DNA from: Hygrocybe punicea
Taxonomy: Eukaryota; Basidiomycota; Agaricomycetes; Agaricales; Hygrophoraceae
DNA length: 64,000 bases
NCBI GenBank assembly: GCA_963556145.1
Contig: OY744468.1
Location: forward strand, 1,364,001-1,428,000
Direction of reading: 5' to 3'
Part shown: positions 23,858 to 35,039 of the stretch, piece by piece
How the letters are laid out: each line of letters opens with the position of its first letter
Numbering within the stretch: position 1 is the first letter of the stretch
Notes under the pieces: generated by a model
The model's database searches: none
What the model saw: the letters and a program-made list of their open reading frames with translations, nothing else
Told to the model about the DNA's origin: nothing
Made by a program: the position numbers and the translations under genes

Positions 23858-25540
23858 ACCCACCTCGACCTCACGTGAAACAGAGCTAATTAGCTTGCCA
23901 TTACCCCCCAATATGGCAAGCTAATTAGCTTGATAGTTAGTAATCTCGCACACTGCCAATAATTCCTCAAATATATACCTTTTAGAGTACAAGTTATTTA
24001 CATACTTATCTAAGTCGCAGATGTTACATCGGATGTTTCCGACGTTGCACGTGAAGGTTCGTTGACAACGCCATCAATGGCGGCTATCACCAGCGCTCAC
24101 AATCCCGATGCGCGTCGGCATCGCCACCCACGATGAGCACCATTTGTCAATGAAATTTTCATGTTTTCGGGGCGCACTTTTTGCATACAGGGTAGAAATG
24201 TGTTAAGCTACCTTACGACAAGTATATAATATCATCCCCACCACCGCCGCATGCTCAATGAAGCGGCACGGTGCCTGTAGAGGTCGTTGCCGTCACCACT
24301 GCCGCTGCTGTCACCGTCGCCACTGCTGCTGCCGTCGCCGTCACCATTGCTGCTGTTGCTGCCGTCGCTGCTGCTGGTGCTGTTGCTGTCGTTCCCGCCG
24401 CCAACTGCTGCTGTTCCCACTGCCACTGCTGCTGCTGCTGTTGTTGGGGCCGTTTCTGCTGCTGCTGCTGCTGTTGCTGCTATTGTTGCCACTGCTGCTG
24501 TCGTTGCCGCTGTTGCTGTCGTTGCCGCTGCCGCTGCCATTGCAACCGTTGGGCCCTGCTGCAACGGCAGCTGTTGCTGTTGCTGTTGCTGTTGCCGCCG
24601 TTGTTGCTTCCGCTGTCCTTGTTGTAGCTGCTCCTGCTCCTGCTGTGGCCATCTCGTCCCATTGTGCCCTACAGTGGCCTGGCGTGTGTGCGTGGGCGCC
24701 ATTGTGGCACGGAGCCGTGGGCGGGTGTGCACGACCACGGTTAGGAAGTAAAAGACACGAAAAAAGAAAGAAAAAATACATACCTTGGCAGCGAGGGTGG
24801 GCGCACCACCCCCCGCTGTATCCTGTATTCGTCACAGTCCCTGGATCCTGCCTTTAGCCAGCGGGGCATTGGCGGGGCGTATGGATTTGTGTGGGTTTGG
24901 TATGGGCGTTGACATTTGACGGGGTGGGCGCGGTTCCCTGCACAAATCATGTTGTCAGCTCGTACAATAGCAATAAAATAAGTTATGAAATACATACCTC
25001 AGTATGACTGCGCACAAGGACGCACAGACGGAGCGCGGTGTCGTTGTCGACGACGAGGTTGAGCGCTGGCGTGTAAACTTCCAAAAGCGGATGTTGAACC
25101 GCTATTCGGTTTCCGCCGAATGCTGTGGCTGATGCACTCGGGAGCAAAATTCTGGGCTGTAGGCCATTAGCTACTTCCCTAGAGTCTACAATACATAGTC
25201 TACTATGATCTATATATGTTTGACTGTCTTCAAAAAAATAATGAAGCCAAATGATTAATTTTTCAAACCTGTAGATCAAGTTATTCTTTCAAAACATGTG
25301 AATTCATGCAATTTCCGATGCAAATAAATTTCTACTGTGCCCTACAGCTGTTTATAAATTATAGAAAGTTCACGAGACCTTTAACTAGATATAGGGACCT
25401 TGTGAAAAAATATTTGGGGCATCAATCACAGAGGAGCCGGTGCTATGCACGAATGAATGGTGTTATTGGCATGAGTTAGGGTCATATGGACATTCAATGG
25501 CAACTCAGGACACCTGGGATGAATTTGAGGGGCTGGAAAA
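23858..25540 (+). repeat. Left arm of a giant palindrome
   Basis: About 1.68 kb whose reverse complement forms 26172-27895. The inner part, for example 24983-25279 against 26429-26725, encodes the same 98 residues on opposite strands without a difference. The outer part differs mainly in the length of triplet repeats. The outer edge is at ACCTCGACCTCACGTGAAAC near 23866. The arm holds an AATTAGCTTGCCA inverted pair and a possible exon-like frame (QHPLLEVYTPALNLVVDNDT), with no known domain. Confidence 0.9.
24258..24660. repeat. Triplet (CAG/GCN) low-complexity tract
   Basis: Dense CTG/CCG/GTT-type triplets give open frames in every phase (poly-Ala, poly-Gln, poly-Leu and poly-Cys translations), so none should be taken as a gene. 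The matching tract in the other palindrome arm lies at about 27050-27460 but differs in repeat number. Confidence 0.8.
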
Positions 25541-25544
25541 AATT

Positions 25545-26216
25545 AGGATGTATCCCATGATGTATTAAAGTGTATACAAACAGTTGGTACAACTACAGGA
25601 GGAGTGTGTCTAACAAGTGAGTGAGAATAGTGCTGAGAATGACAGTTGAGTCATGCTTCAGATGAGACCCAATGGATCCATCTTTTCGACAGTCTTATTG
25701 CACTCCTGCTGGGCACACTCTTCCTGTAGTTGTAACAACTCTTTGTACACACTTTAATACATCATAAGATGTGGTGTATTTTTTTCCAGCCCCTCAAATT
25801 CATCCTAGGTGTCCTGAGTTGCCATTGAATNNNNNNNNNNNNNNNNNNNNNNNNNNNNNNNNNNNNNNNNNNNNNNNNNNNNNNNNNNNNNNNNNNNNNN
25901 NNNNNNNNNNNNNNNNNNNNNNNNNNNNNNAGGATGTATCCCATGATGTATTAAAGTGTATACAAACAGTTGGTACAACTACAGGAGGAGTGTGTCTAAC
26001 AAGTGAGTGAGAATAGTGCTGAGAATGACAGTTGAGTCATGCTTCAGATGAGACCCAATGGATCCATCTTTTCGACAGTCTTATTGCACTCCTGCTGGGC
26101 ACACTCTTCCTGTAGTTGTAACAACTCTTTGTACACACTTTAATACATCATAAGATGTGGTGTATTTTTTTCCAGCCCCTCAAATTCATCCTAGGTGTCC
26201 TGAGTTGCCATTGAAT
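25545..26216. other. Assembly gap with 286-bp duplicated flanks
   Basis: 100 N occupy 25831-25930. The 286 bases before the gap (25545-25830, from AGGATGTATCCC to GCCATTGAAT) are repeated directly after it (25931-26216) with no difference that I can see. This is what unmerged overlapping contig ends look like, so the real sequence is probably 386 bp shorter. The palindrome spacer is then about 25541-25785. Confidence 0.85.
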
Positions 26217-27895
26217 GTCCATATGACCCTAACTCATGCCAATAACACCATTCATTCGTGCATAGCACCGGCTCCTCTGTGATTGATGCCCCAAATATTT
26301 TTTCACAAGGTCCCTATATCTAGTTAAAGGTCTCGTGAACTTTCTATAATTTATAAACAGCTGTAGGGCACAGTAGAAATTTATTTGCATCGGAAATTGC
26401 ATGAATTCACATGTTTTGAAAGAATAACTTGATCTACAGGTTTGAAAAATTAATCATTTGGCTTCATTATTTTTTTGAAGACAGTCAAACATATATAGAT
26501 CATAGTAGACTATGTATTGTAGACTCTAGGGAAGTAGCTAATGGCCTACAGCCCAGAATTTTGCTCCCGAGTGCATCAGCCACAGCATTCGGCGGAAACC
26601 GAATAGCGGTTCAACATCCGCTTTTGGAAGTTTACACGCCAGCGCTCAACCTCGTCGTCGACAACGACACCGCGCTCCGTCTGTGCGTCCTTGTGCGCAG
26701 TCATACTGAGGTATGTATTTCATAACTTATTTTATTGCTATTGTACGAGCTGACAACATGATTTGTGCAGGGAACCGCGCCCACCCCGTCAAATGTCAAC
26801 GCCCATACCAAACCCACACAAATCCATACGCCCCGCCAATGCCCCGCTGGCTAAAGGCAGGATCCAGGGACTGTGACGAATACAGGATACAGCGGGGGGT
26901 GGTGCGCCCACCCTCGCTGCCAAGGTATGTATTTTTTCTTTCTTTTTTCGTGTCTTTTACTTACTAACCACAGTCGTGCACACCCGCCCAGCTCCATGCC
27001 ACGACAGCGCCCACACCCACACGCCAGGCCACTGCAGGGCACAACAGGACGAGGTGGCTGCAGCAGGAGCAGGAGCAGCAACAACAAGGACGGCGGCAGC
27101 AACAAGGACGGCGACAGCAACAAGGACAGCGGCAGCAACAAGGATGGTGGCAACAGCAGCAATAGGAATGGCAGCAGTTAGCGGCGGGAACAGCAGCAGC
27201 AGCGGCAACGGCGACAGCAGCAGCAGCAGCAGCAGCAAAAGCCGGAACGGCAGTGACAACAACAACAGCAGCAGAGGCAGCGAGCACGGCGGCAGCAGCA
27301 ACGGCGACAGCAGCAGCAGCAGCGGCGATGGCACAGCAGCAGCGACAGCGACAGCAGCAGCAGCGGCGACGGCACAGCAGCAGCGACAGCGACAATAGCA
27401 GCGGCATAGCGGCGGAAACGGCGATGGCAGCAGTAGCAGCGACACAATAGTGGCGGCATAGCGGCGGCAACGGCCTCTACGGGCACGGCGCCACATCATT
27501 GAGCATGCGCTGGGGGCGGTTGTCGTAAGGTAGTCCTAACACATTTCTACCCTGTATGCAAAAGTGCGCCCCGAAAACATGAAAATTTCATTGATATATA
27601 GTACAACTTTGAGCTCATCGTGGACGGCGATGCCGACGCGCATCGGGATTGTGAGCGCCGGCGATAGCCGCCATTGATGGCATTGTCAACGAACCTTCAC
27701 GTGCAACGTCAGAAACATCCGATGTAACGTCTGCGACTTAGATAAGTATGTAAATAACTTGTACTCTAAAAGGTATATATTTGAGGAATTACTGGCAGTG
27801 TGCGAGATAACTAACTATCAAGCTAATTAGCTTGCCATATTGGGGGGTAATGGCAAGCTAATTAGCAAGGTTTCACGTGAGGTCGAGGTGGTCGA
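26172..27895 (-). repeat. Right arm of the giant palindrome
   Basis: Inverted copy of 23858-25540. It begins at CCAGCCCCTCAAATTCATCC (reverse complement of the left arm near 25520) and ends at CACGTGAGGTCGAGGTGGTC near 27890. It contains the second triplet tract. Transcription across both arms would give a long hairpin RNA. Confidence 0.9.
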
Positions 27896-28367
27896 ACCCT
27901 GGGCGAACGTTGGGAAAGACGAACCCTGGCCCAACCCTGGACGTTGCCGGTTGTGTAGGCAAAGAGGAGAGCCGTCACCATCATGGTAAATCACAAGTAG
28001 AAGCCGAGAGTCTGTGCTGATGGCATGTCGACGGTCACCGGCGATTATCAGGGGTGATGGAAAAGTGCTCGATTTACAATTATTAATGAGTACACCGGAT
28101 GAGGTCGCCGTCATCTGGCTGTGTGGGGTGTACCGCCATCTTCATCGCCATCGTTGTCTGCGTCGTCACCGTCATTCGTCATCGTCATCGCCACCACTCC
28201 TCCGGCCTCGCTGGTGATGACCGTCGTTCGTTGTCGTCAGTATCGTTGTTTTTCTTGTTGTCTTCGTAGTTGTTGTCGTCGTGACTTGTGACTGAACTAG
28301 TACTTTACCCGATCCGGACCGTCGAAGAAGTCTTCTTCGACGACGACGTCTCTTTCGCTTTCAGCAG

Positions 28368-31300
28368 CATGCGCTGGTGGCCTCATGGCTACTTTCTCCA
28401 GGTAAATTCCAACCCATCTCTTCCCCCCCCCCCGAAACAATGATCCTCACTCACCCCCCAATTCAATTCACAGAGAAACCGAGGAAGTTCGCCTAGCATC
28501 CTCCGGGCGGCTCCTGCAATACCTCACAACCTGCATCGCATGCCTCATCCTCGCCTTCACCCGTTCCTAGTCCCTCACCCTCGTCATCCTCTCCGCAGTA
28601 CCCGCGCTCATCCTCATCCAAGGTCTCTCCCAAGCGTTCGCCGGGCCCCTCCTCGCGAAAGAACGCCAAGACCTCGCAACGGCCGCATCCCTCCTCGACC
28701 GTGCAGTCACAGCCATCGCCACAGTCAAAGCCTTCAACGCAGCCACACACGAGCACTCCGCCCTCACATCCATACTCGCCCGCCTCCGCGCCACCGTGCA
28801 ACGCCTCAGCGCCATCTGGGGTGTCACTTCCGGCCTCGCGCAGTTCGTCACGATGGGGATGTTCGTGCAGGGGTTCTGGTTCGGTGCGAAACTCGTCCGT
28901 GGGGGTACCATCGGCGCTGGAGACGTCGCGGCGGTATTCTGGGCGTGTCTCATTGCTACGAGCAGTTTGCAGATGTGCATACCCCAGGTTATCGTGCTGG
29001 GAAAGGGAAAGTTCGCCATGGCATCGTTGTTGATACTCGTGGAAGGTTGTTCTTCTTCCTCTTCCACGACTGCCGGCAAGTCACGCAAGCCCATCCACAA
29101 CATCCGCAAAATCGTGCCACTCAAATGTGATGGCGAGCTCGCCATGCACAACGTCACTTTCGCATATCCGTCCAGACCAACTATCCCCGTCCTCAAAGAC
29201 GTCTCGCTCTTCTTACCAGCGCGGGAGACGACGTTCATCGTTGGCGGTTCAGGATCCGGCAAGTCCACCATAGCGCAACTCTTCCTGCGCATGTACGATT
29301 AGTGGTGGAGGTACGATGCAGCTGGACAACCAAGATATGGCGTATTTGGACGATGCTTGGATGCGCGAGCATGTTGCGTGTGTGTCGCAAGAGTGTGGTG
29401 GCGTGCTTTTTGATATGAGCGTGCATGTTAATGTGGCGATGGGTTTGGCGGGGTCGTCGTCGTCGTCGTCGTCTGGGAGTGGGAGGCAGCCAAAGGATGT
29501 GACGCGTGAAGAGAGGTCGTGGAGGCGTGTACGGCGGCGCTCATGCATGAATTTGTTAGGGACCTTCCGGAGGGTTACCTAACTCGGCTGGGTAATGGCG
29601 GGGCTAGTCTGTCTGGTGGGCAGATGCAGCGCTTGGCCATTGCTCGCGCAAAATTGCGCAATCCTACTGTTCTTATTCTAGGTGAGAGCCAGTTTTTTTA
29701 AATACATGTAATTGTCTGTGGCTTTATGCTCATTGGTTTTTTTCTTTTTCGTTTTCGTTTTTAGATGAAGCGACGTCTGCGCCGGACGCAACGTCGCGCG
29801 TGCTCGTGTTTGAAGCCATCAAACGCTGGCGAGCGAACAAGACCACTATCGTCATCACGCATGACCTTTCCCAGATCTCCCACGACTTTGTGTATGTCCT
29901 CAAGAATGGGAGCGTCGTGGAACAGGGATATCGATATGATTTGGAGAATTCGGATGGAGGAGGGGAGTTCAGGGAGATGATGTTGGCTCAGGCGAGTACT
30001 GGTGGCCACCTCCCTGAGAAATTCGAGGTCAGGCAGCGGGATAGTGTGGTTACTACTGCTGCCGCTCATCGACAGACGATGGCGAGAGTTGATTCTCGTC
30101 CTGTTACTTGGGGCAAATGGATCTTCGAACCTCTCACGGATTTCTCAAGTAATGATGCTTCTGCCGATCGTCTCAGCCGATTGGTGCCGCCACTGCAACA
30201 GCAGCAGCAGCAGCAGCAGGATCTCATACAGCAACAGTCGAATATTCATGTTGTTGCTCCGCAACACCCTGCCCCCGCACACACCCCTGTCGCCACTCGC
30301 CGTCACGTCAGCTCATCATTCCGGCCCTTCTCGTCTACGGTCTCGTTTTAAAGCCCTTCTATGATACTTCTGGCGGACTATTGGATGTCGGATGATCCTG
30401 AATTTGATGCCGAGAAGTCTGCTTTGCAGAGGAGTGCGAGCGAGGCGTCGCGGCGACGCCTTGACACGTCGAAATCAAGGACGCGATGGGACGATACCAG
30501 TTTGATACCCGTGACCACGGTCAAAGTCGAGCACCCACAAACGGACGTGGGTCACGGTGGTTCAAATCCCGAAATGCGGCAGTCCTTCTGGAGCGTCGTG
30601 CGAGATGTCTACCCCACCGTTCCCTGCAAGCCACTCATCTTGCTCGGCCTCGTTGCGTGTTTGCTCAACGGTGCCATGACTCCCGTGTTCTCGTTCCTGC
30701 TGTCTCGTCTTATTTTTGCGGTCTCGAATAGGGCGACTGATATGTCCACTATCAATACGTTTGGCGGGATCGTCTTGGGCGTCGCAGCGCTGGACGGACT
30801 TTTCTTGGGCATCAAGTACTTCATTTTGGAGAATGCGGCTACTTCTTGGGTGACTCATATCCGGAAGGTGTGCTTCAAGCTCGTGCTGGCGCAGGACAAG
30901 CGGTGGTTCGACAAGAGCGAGAACAGCGCCGTGCGTCTTGTGCAAGTTCTATTCAAGGACGGCGACGATGCGGGGAATTTGATCGTCATCATGTTGGGCC
31001 AGTGCTGCGTTGTGGCGGCGATGGTTGGGGTTGGGTTTGTGTGGGCGCTGGTGCAGGGGTGGCAGTTGACGTTGGTTGGGTTTGCGTTTGCACCTGTGTT
31101 TGCTGCTGCGATGGCGTTTCAGACGAAATTGGTGGCCGAGTGCGAGCTGAGGAGTTAACGTGCTACGGAGGAGGTTGCGAAGAGTTATTATGAGGTGAGA
31201 TTTTTTTTGGCTTCTGTTTTGCTTTTTTTTGTTGACGGATGGTTTAATTCTCAAGGCTCTTTCCAATATTCGTGCTATTCGTTCCATGGCTTTTGAAAGC

Positions 31301-32455
31301 GTTTTTCGGAACCAGTTTACCCTGGCTGCTGACCGAGCACTTTTGATGGGTGTGCGGGGCGGCTTGGTGGAGGGATCGACATATGGCGTTGCGAGCTCTT
31401 TGATATACGTGGCGGAAGCCCTGTTGTTTTATGTTGGCGCGGTACTCGTTGCGCGAGGCACTTATACGTATCTGCAGATGCAGGAAGTGTTGAGCTTGGT
31501 TGTATTCACTGTCACTATCGGTTCTCAGATGCTAGCTTGCAGTATGTCCCTTTTTTTTTTTTTTCTGCTGTGCCTTTTTCTGAACTATTTCTTGTTTTTT
31601 CTCCGTTGTCAGCTCAAAAGATCGTCAAGTCTGTTCAAGCCACGCGAGATTTCAATGGTTTATTGAAACTGTCTATGGATACCAACGAATCCAAGGGGAC
31701 CCTTCGACCGCCCCCTACTGGCGCTGTCACTTTCAGCAAAGTCTCCTTCGTATCCCGAGCGACCCGACGTCCCCGTCTTGAAGAATCTCTCTATGCATGT
31801 AGCCGACGGCGAAAGTGTCGCTATCGTAGGTTCGTCCGGATCTGGAAAATCTACTATAGCCGCTCTGTTGCAACGGCTGTATGAGCCTGACTCTGGTGGC
31901 AATTTCATTGGACACTCGGATCTTCGTTCCACCCAAGTGCATCAACTGCGAGAACACGTGGCCGTCGTTAGCCAGCACCCGAATCTCTTTGACGCGACCA
32001 TCTCGGAAAACATTGCATACGGGAGCGAGTCTCTGTCGGATAAAGATATCCGCCGGGCTGCCAAGGCTGCCAATGTCGACGAGTTCATCCAGAGTCTTCC
32101 GGCAGGGTACGATACGATGGTCGGCGAGAACGCGACGCTTATATCTGGTGGCCAAGCTCAGCGATTGCAGATCGCGCGGGCGCTGGCGCGGCCCTCGATG
32201 ATACTGATTTTGGATGAATGCACGTCTGCGCTGGATCCAACGAACCAGGCTGCGGTGTTGGATACGGTTCAGCGAGCCAAGGTTGGACGTACGACGATCA
32301 TGGTGACGCATAAGTTGCCTGTTATGCGGATGTGTGATAGGATTTTGGTTGTCGATGATGGGCGGGTGGCGGAGGATGGGACGTACGACGAGCTCATGCG
32401 ACGGAAGGGCGTTGTTAAGAGTCTTGCCAATGCCGGAGAATGGCTTGGCGAGTGA
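28368..32455 (+). pseudogene. ABCB/MDR-type ABC transporter, 5'-truncated and broken
   Basis: Layout TMD1 (partial)-NBD1-TMD2-NBD2. TMD1 starts only at about its third helix (LTTCIACLILAFTRS, then a TAG where a Trp is expected). NBD1 has Walker A GGSGSGKST (about 29245), a Q-loop region REHVACVSQE, signature LSGGQMQRLAIARA and a Walker B entering DEATSA after an intron; a frameshift follows Walker A (about 29300) and another lies near 29515. The linker carries a TAA at 30349-30351. TMD2 ends with a TAA at 31156-31158. NBD2 is shifted near 31745 and then complete: GSSGSGKST, REHVAVVSQHPNLFDATI, ISGGQAQRLQIARALARP, LILDECTSALDP and the H-loop MVTHKLPV. Family members export peptides, lipids or drugs across membranes; this copy cannot. 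Confidence 0.9.
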
Positions 32456-32962
32456 ATATATTTGAATCGTGATAGATGGGGGGGGGCACATTATTTGTTC
32501 GTTTCGTTCATTCTTTCATATACTATTCCCCTACCCCCCCACGCAACCCCCCCAATCACACACCTCTCTTTTTGAACTCTCCACTCCCTCTCTTTTTGTT
32601 GACGACGACGATGCGATGACGCTTGGTTACGACTAACCGGTATGATTATCAACATCGTTACGATGTTATGGCTTCACCCCCTCTCACGTTTGTAGCTTAT
32701 TACGACTGGCTGTACTTTTATGAAAGGGTAGTTCTATTTGGCACCCCTGCACCTTCTTTCCCACGCACCCCTCCCCATAAATCTCAGAGTGCCCCGGGCG
32801 CTTCTCAGGTCACATGGCTGATTCGGGATGACCAATCGAACACCAGTGTACAGTCGGTTGCATAAAGATTGAGAAACACAATCCGTAAAAACTTGTTTGT
32901 CTAAGTTTGCAATAGGGTCTAGCATGACTTTTCCCTTTGTCACGCTTCGACTTGTTATCGTG

Positions 32963-34865
32963 ATGACTATCAGTATCGACTTGCGCTTGCTGATCATGGC
33001 CTGGCGCGAAGAAGACTGTATGGCTGGAGAAATCGTGAACCTTGTAGGATGTAGTCAGAGTACCGTTTACAGAGTTATCCGATACTATGAAGACACCAGC
33101 CAACTGGTTAACCATCGGACCCACCACCGAGGCCGCCCCCGAGCACTCGACATGGTGGACACCAATTACCTTCATTCGCTAGTCACCGCCAATCCAACCT
33201 TATATCTCGACGAACTCCAGGACCAGCTGTATGCTGTCCGTGATATCTATGTTTTGATCGCTACCATCTGGTGAGCACTTCGTCGGCTTGCTATCACTCA
33301 CAAAACCATCTCGGCAGCTGCATTGGAACGCAATGAACTGCTATGAGCAACATGGCAAGCTGCTTATGGTGACATTCCGATGGATTTTTTTGTCTGGCTG
33401 GATGAGGCAGCGGTGGATGATCACACCAATCAATGGCGGAGAGGCTGGTCTTTGATTGGAAATGCGTGCGTTCGGAGGGCAACATTCATTTGTGGAGTAC
33501 GCTATTCAGTGCTTCCAGCACTATCATCAGATGGTATCATTGCCTTAGATATCTTCGAAGGATTGGTCAACAAGCTTCGTTTTATTGAATTTGTTCGCGG
33601 ACAACTTGTGAGTCAGATTCCCTTTTCTGTTTCGGGCTAACTCCTGCTCCAATATAGGCACCGAAACTCACACCATATCCTGGACCACGAAGTGTGGTAG
33701 TCATGGATAATTGCACGATCCACCATGATGAAGAAGTCTGGCAGATCGTTGAGGATGAGTGTGGTGAGTTTTTTTTTTTTTTGAGGCAATGTACTCACGG
33801 GTAACAAGGTGCTAAACTTATTTATTTGCTGCCATATTCACCTGATTTCAACCAATTGAACAGGCATTTCATGCTCTCAAGACATGGCTTCGTTAGGGCA
33901 CAGCACGGGTACGGGTTTACCCACGGTTATTCCAAAACGGGTAATTCGGGTACGGGTACGGTGTTTCGGTTTGCACACCTTGTCAAAACCGTACCCGTTA
34001 TCCGCGGGTGACGGGTTTTCACGGGTCTGTCAACCCAAGCCCCAGGTAGGTTTTTTCTTTGTTATTTACTTTATTTTCACATTAATTTCTTTACTTTTGC
34101 TAAGTTCGTGTGATATTTGCTACCACAACCGTGACAAGCGCAAACACAACAACAACGACAACAAGAAAACCCACGAACGACAACGACAACGACAACCATG
34201 ACAACCCTGCATGCCAAAAACGAACCACCAAAGCCGCAACGGCGACGACAACGATAGAAAGGAAAGCCGGGAGGGTGGTGCGCCCACCTACCGGCCCAGG
34301 TACGTCCCCCCAATCCAGTCCCAACGACATCGGCTAACGAGGGGAATGGACAAGGCGAGGACGAAGACGGACACAGCAACAACGGTCCCACCTCGCGAAC
34401 ACGCTCCGGCCGCGTCAATTGACGTGCGGACGCCCATGGAAAGTCCCCGGCCCCATCCAACCTCGCAAAAACGGTCCCACCTCGCGAAAACGCCCTGGCC
34501 ACGTCAATAGACGTGGGGACGCCCATGGAAAGTCCCTGGCCCCAACCCAACCTCGCGAAAACAGACGGAGCGCGTCAATTGACACGTCCCCGTTGTTCGC
34601 GAGGTAGTTAGGATGGAACACGGCGGGTACCCGCAGATAACGGGTACGGGTTGTACCCGTCATCGAAGCGGGTACGGTTTCCGCGGGTACAGGTGCGGTG
34701 TCGGGAATTCTGACCCGCGGTATACCCGTGCCGTGCCTTAGGCTTCGTCGGCATGAAGATGCTGCATTGACCCCTGAGTGTTGGCCTTGGCTGATACAGC
34801 AAGCAACGTTAGCGATTACTCAGGAGCAGGCCATGTCATGGATTATTAATTGCGGGTACTCTTAG
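32963..34865 (+). pseudogene. Tc1/mariner transposase, inactivated
   Basis: The N-terminus has a helix-turn-helix (EIVNLVGCSQSTVYRVIRYY) and a linker HHRGRPRALD. The DDE catalytic part has FVWLDEAAVDDHTN (first Asp), VVMDNCTIHHDEEV (second Asp) and PYSPDFN followed in another frame by PIEQAFHALKTWLR (third acid). The C-terminus resumes beyond a 847-bp insertion as RHEDAALTPECWPWLI and ends WIINCGYS at 34865. Two TGA stops (33272-33274 and 33344-33346) sit where family members usually have Arg, so both look like CGA to TGA changes. One base is missing near 33852. Two short introns (33608-33658 and one near 33763-33809) are kept. Confidence 0.88.
33894..34740. mobile_element. hAT-type MITE nested in the Tc1 transposase
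   Basis: 847 bp with ends TAGGGCACAGCACGGGTA and TACCCGTGCCGTGCCTTA. It is flanked by a perfect 8-bp direct repeat GGCTTCGT (33886-33893 and 34741-34748). Removing the element and one repeat rejoins the codons for KTWLRRHE, proving the insertion. An 8-bp duplication with TAGGG-type ends is the hAT pattern. Subterminal ACGGGTACGG motifs are repeated. The interior contains AC-rich simple sequence and directly repeated blocks (TCGCGAAAACG, near 34400-34560) and no transposase. Confidence 0.93.
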
Positions 34866-35039
34866 TCAAATCACACATTGTATTCAGTTGGAAAATCGTG
34901 TACATTGAGCATGATACTAGCTTAGCGAGATGTACATACAATCATGCTACGTATGGCTTGGAAGAAAAAAAAGAAAACCTTGTCAAATACTTGGCATCGC
35001 GCAAGGTGTAGCGCTGCCACTCTTTGTACCTGCCGCTTT

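Larger units (their letters stand above)
23201..27955. mobile_element. 4.75-kb insertion with CACAAC ends and TA duplication
   Basis: Copy B reads ATAACAAGTAGGCAAAGAGG without interruption (reverse complement of about 37290-37310). In copy A the same sequence is split after ...ACAAGTA (23199-23200 = TA) and resumes at TAGGCAAAGAGG (27956). The inserted DNA starts CACAAC and ends GTTGTG, so it has 6-bp inverted ends and a TA duplication. A GTA duplication with shorter ends is also possible. Both ends carry CAGGGTTSG motifs. It contains a giant palindrome and one assembly gap. No transposase was seen, so the family is unknown. Confidence 0.75.
22112..28086 (-). repeat. Inverted segmental duplication, copy A (interrupted)
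   Basis: 22112-23200 plus 27956-28086 together match the reverse complement of 37185-38413. The match covers the promoter, the secreted-protein gene and 3' sequence. Copy A is split by the 4.75-kb insertion at 23201-27955. Examples of matching sequence are GGCCCTCACAGTACTCTCCG in the promoter and TAACTGTTTGYGGATGAGG in the 3' flank. The two copies are inverted and about 9 kb apart. Confidence 0.85.

Noticed and set aside
24258..24860. Long overlapping frames in the triplet-repeat tract (poly-Ala, poly-Gln, poly-Cys)
   Set aside because: Triplet repeats are open in all frames on both strands; no start context, domain or conserved splice sites.
28567..29292. 241-residue minus-strand frame over the ABC transporter
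   Set aside because: Antisense shadow of a GC-rich coding region; the sense strand has clear ABC motifs.
31733..32491. 252-residue minus-strand frame over NBD2
   Set aside because: Antisense of the Walker A/signature/Walker B region; not an independent gene.
33897..34740. A host gene between the two halves of the Tc1 transposase
   Set aside because: The segment is a noncoding MITE with an 8-bp duplication; its frames are AC-rich simple sequence.
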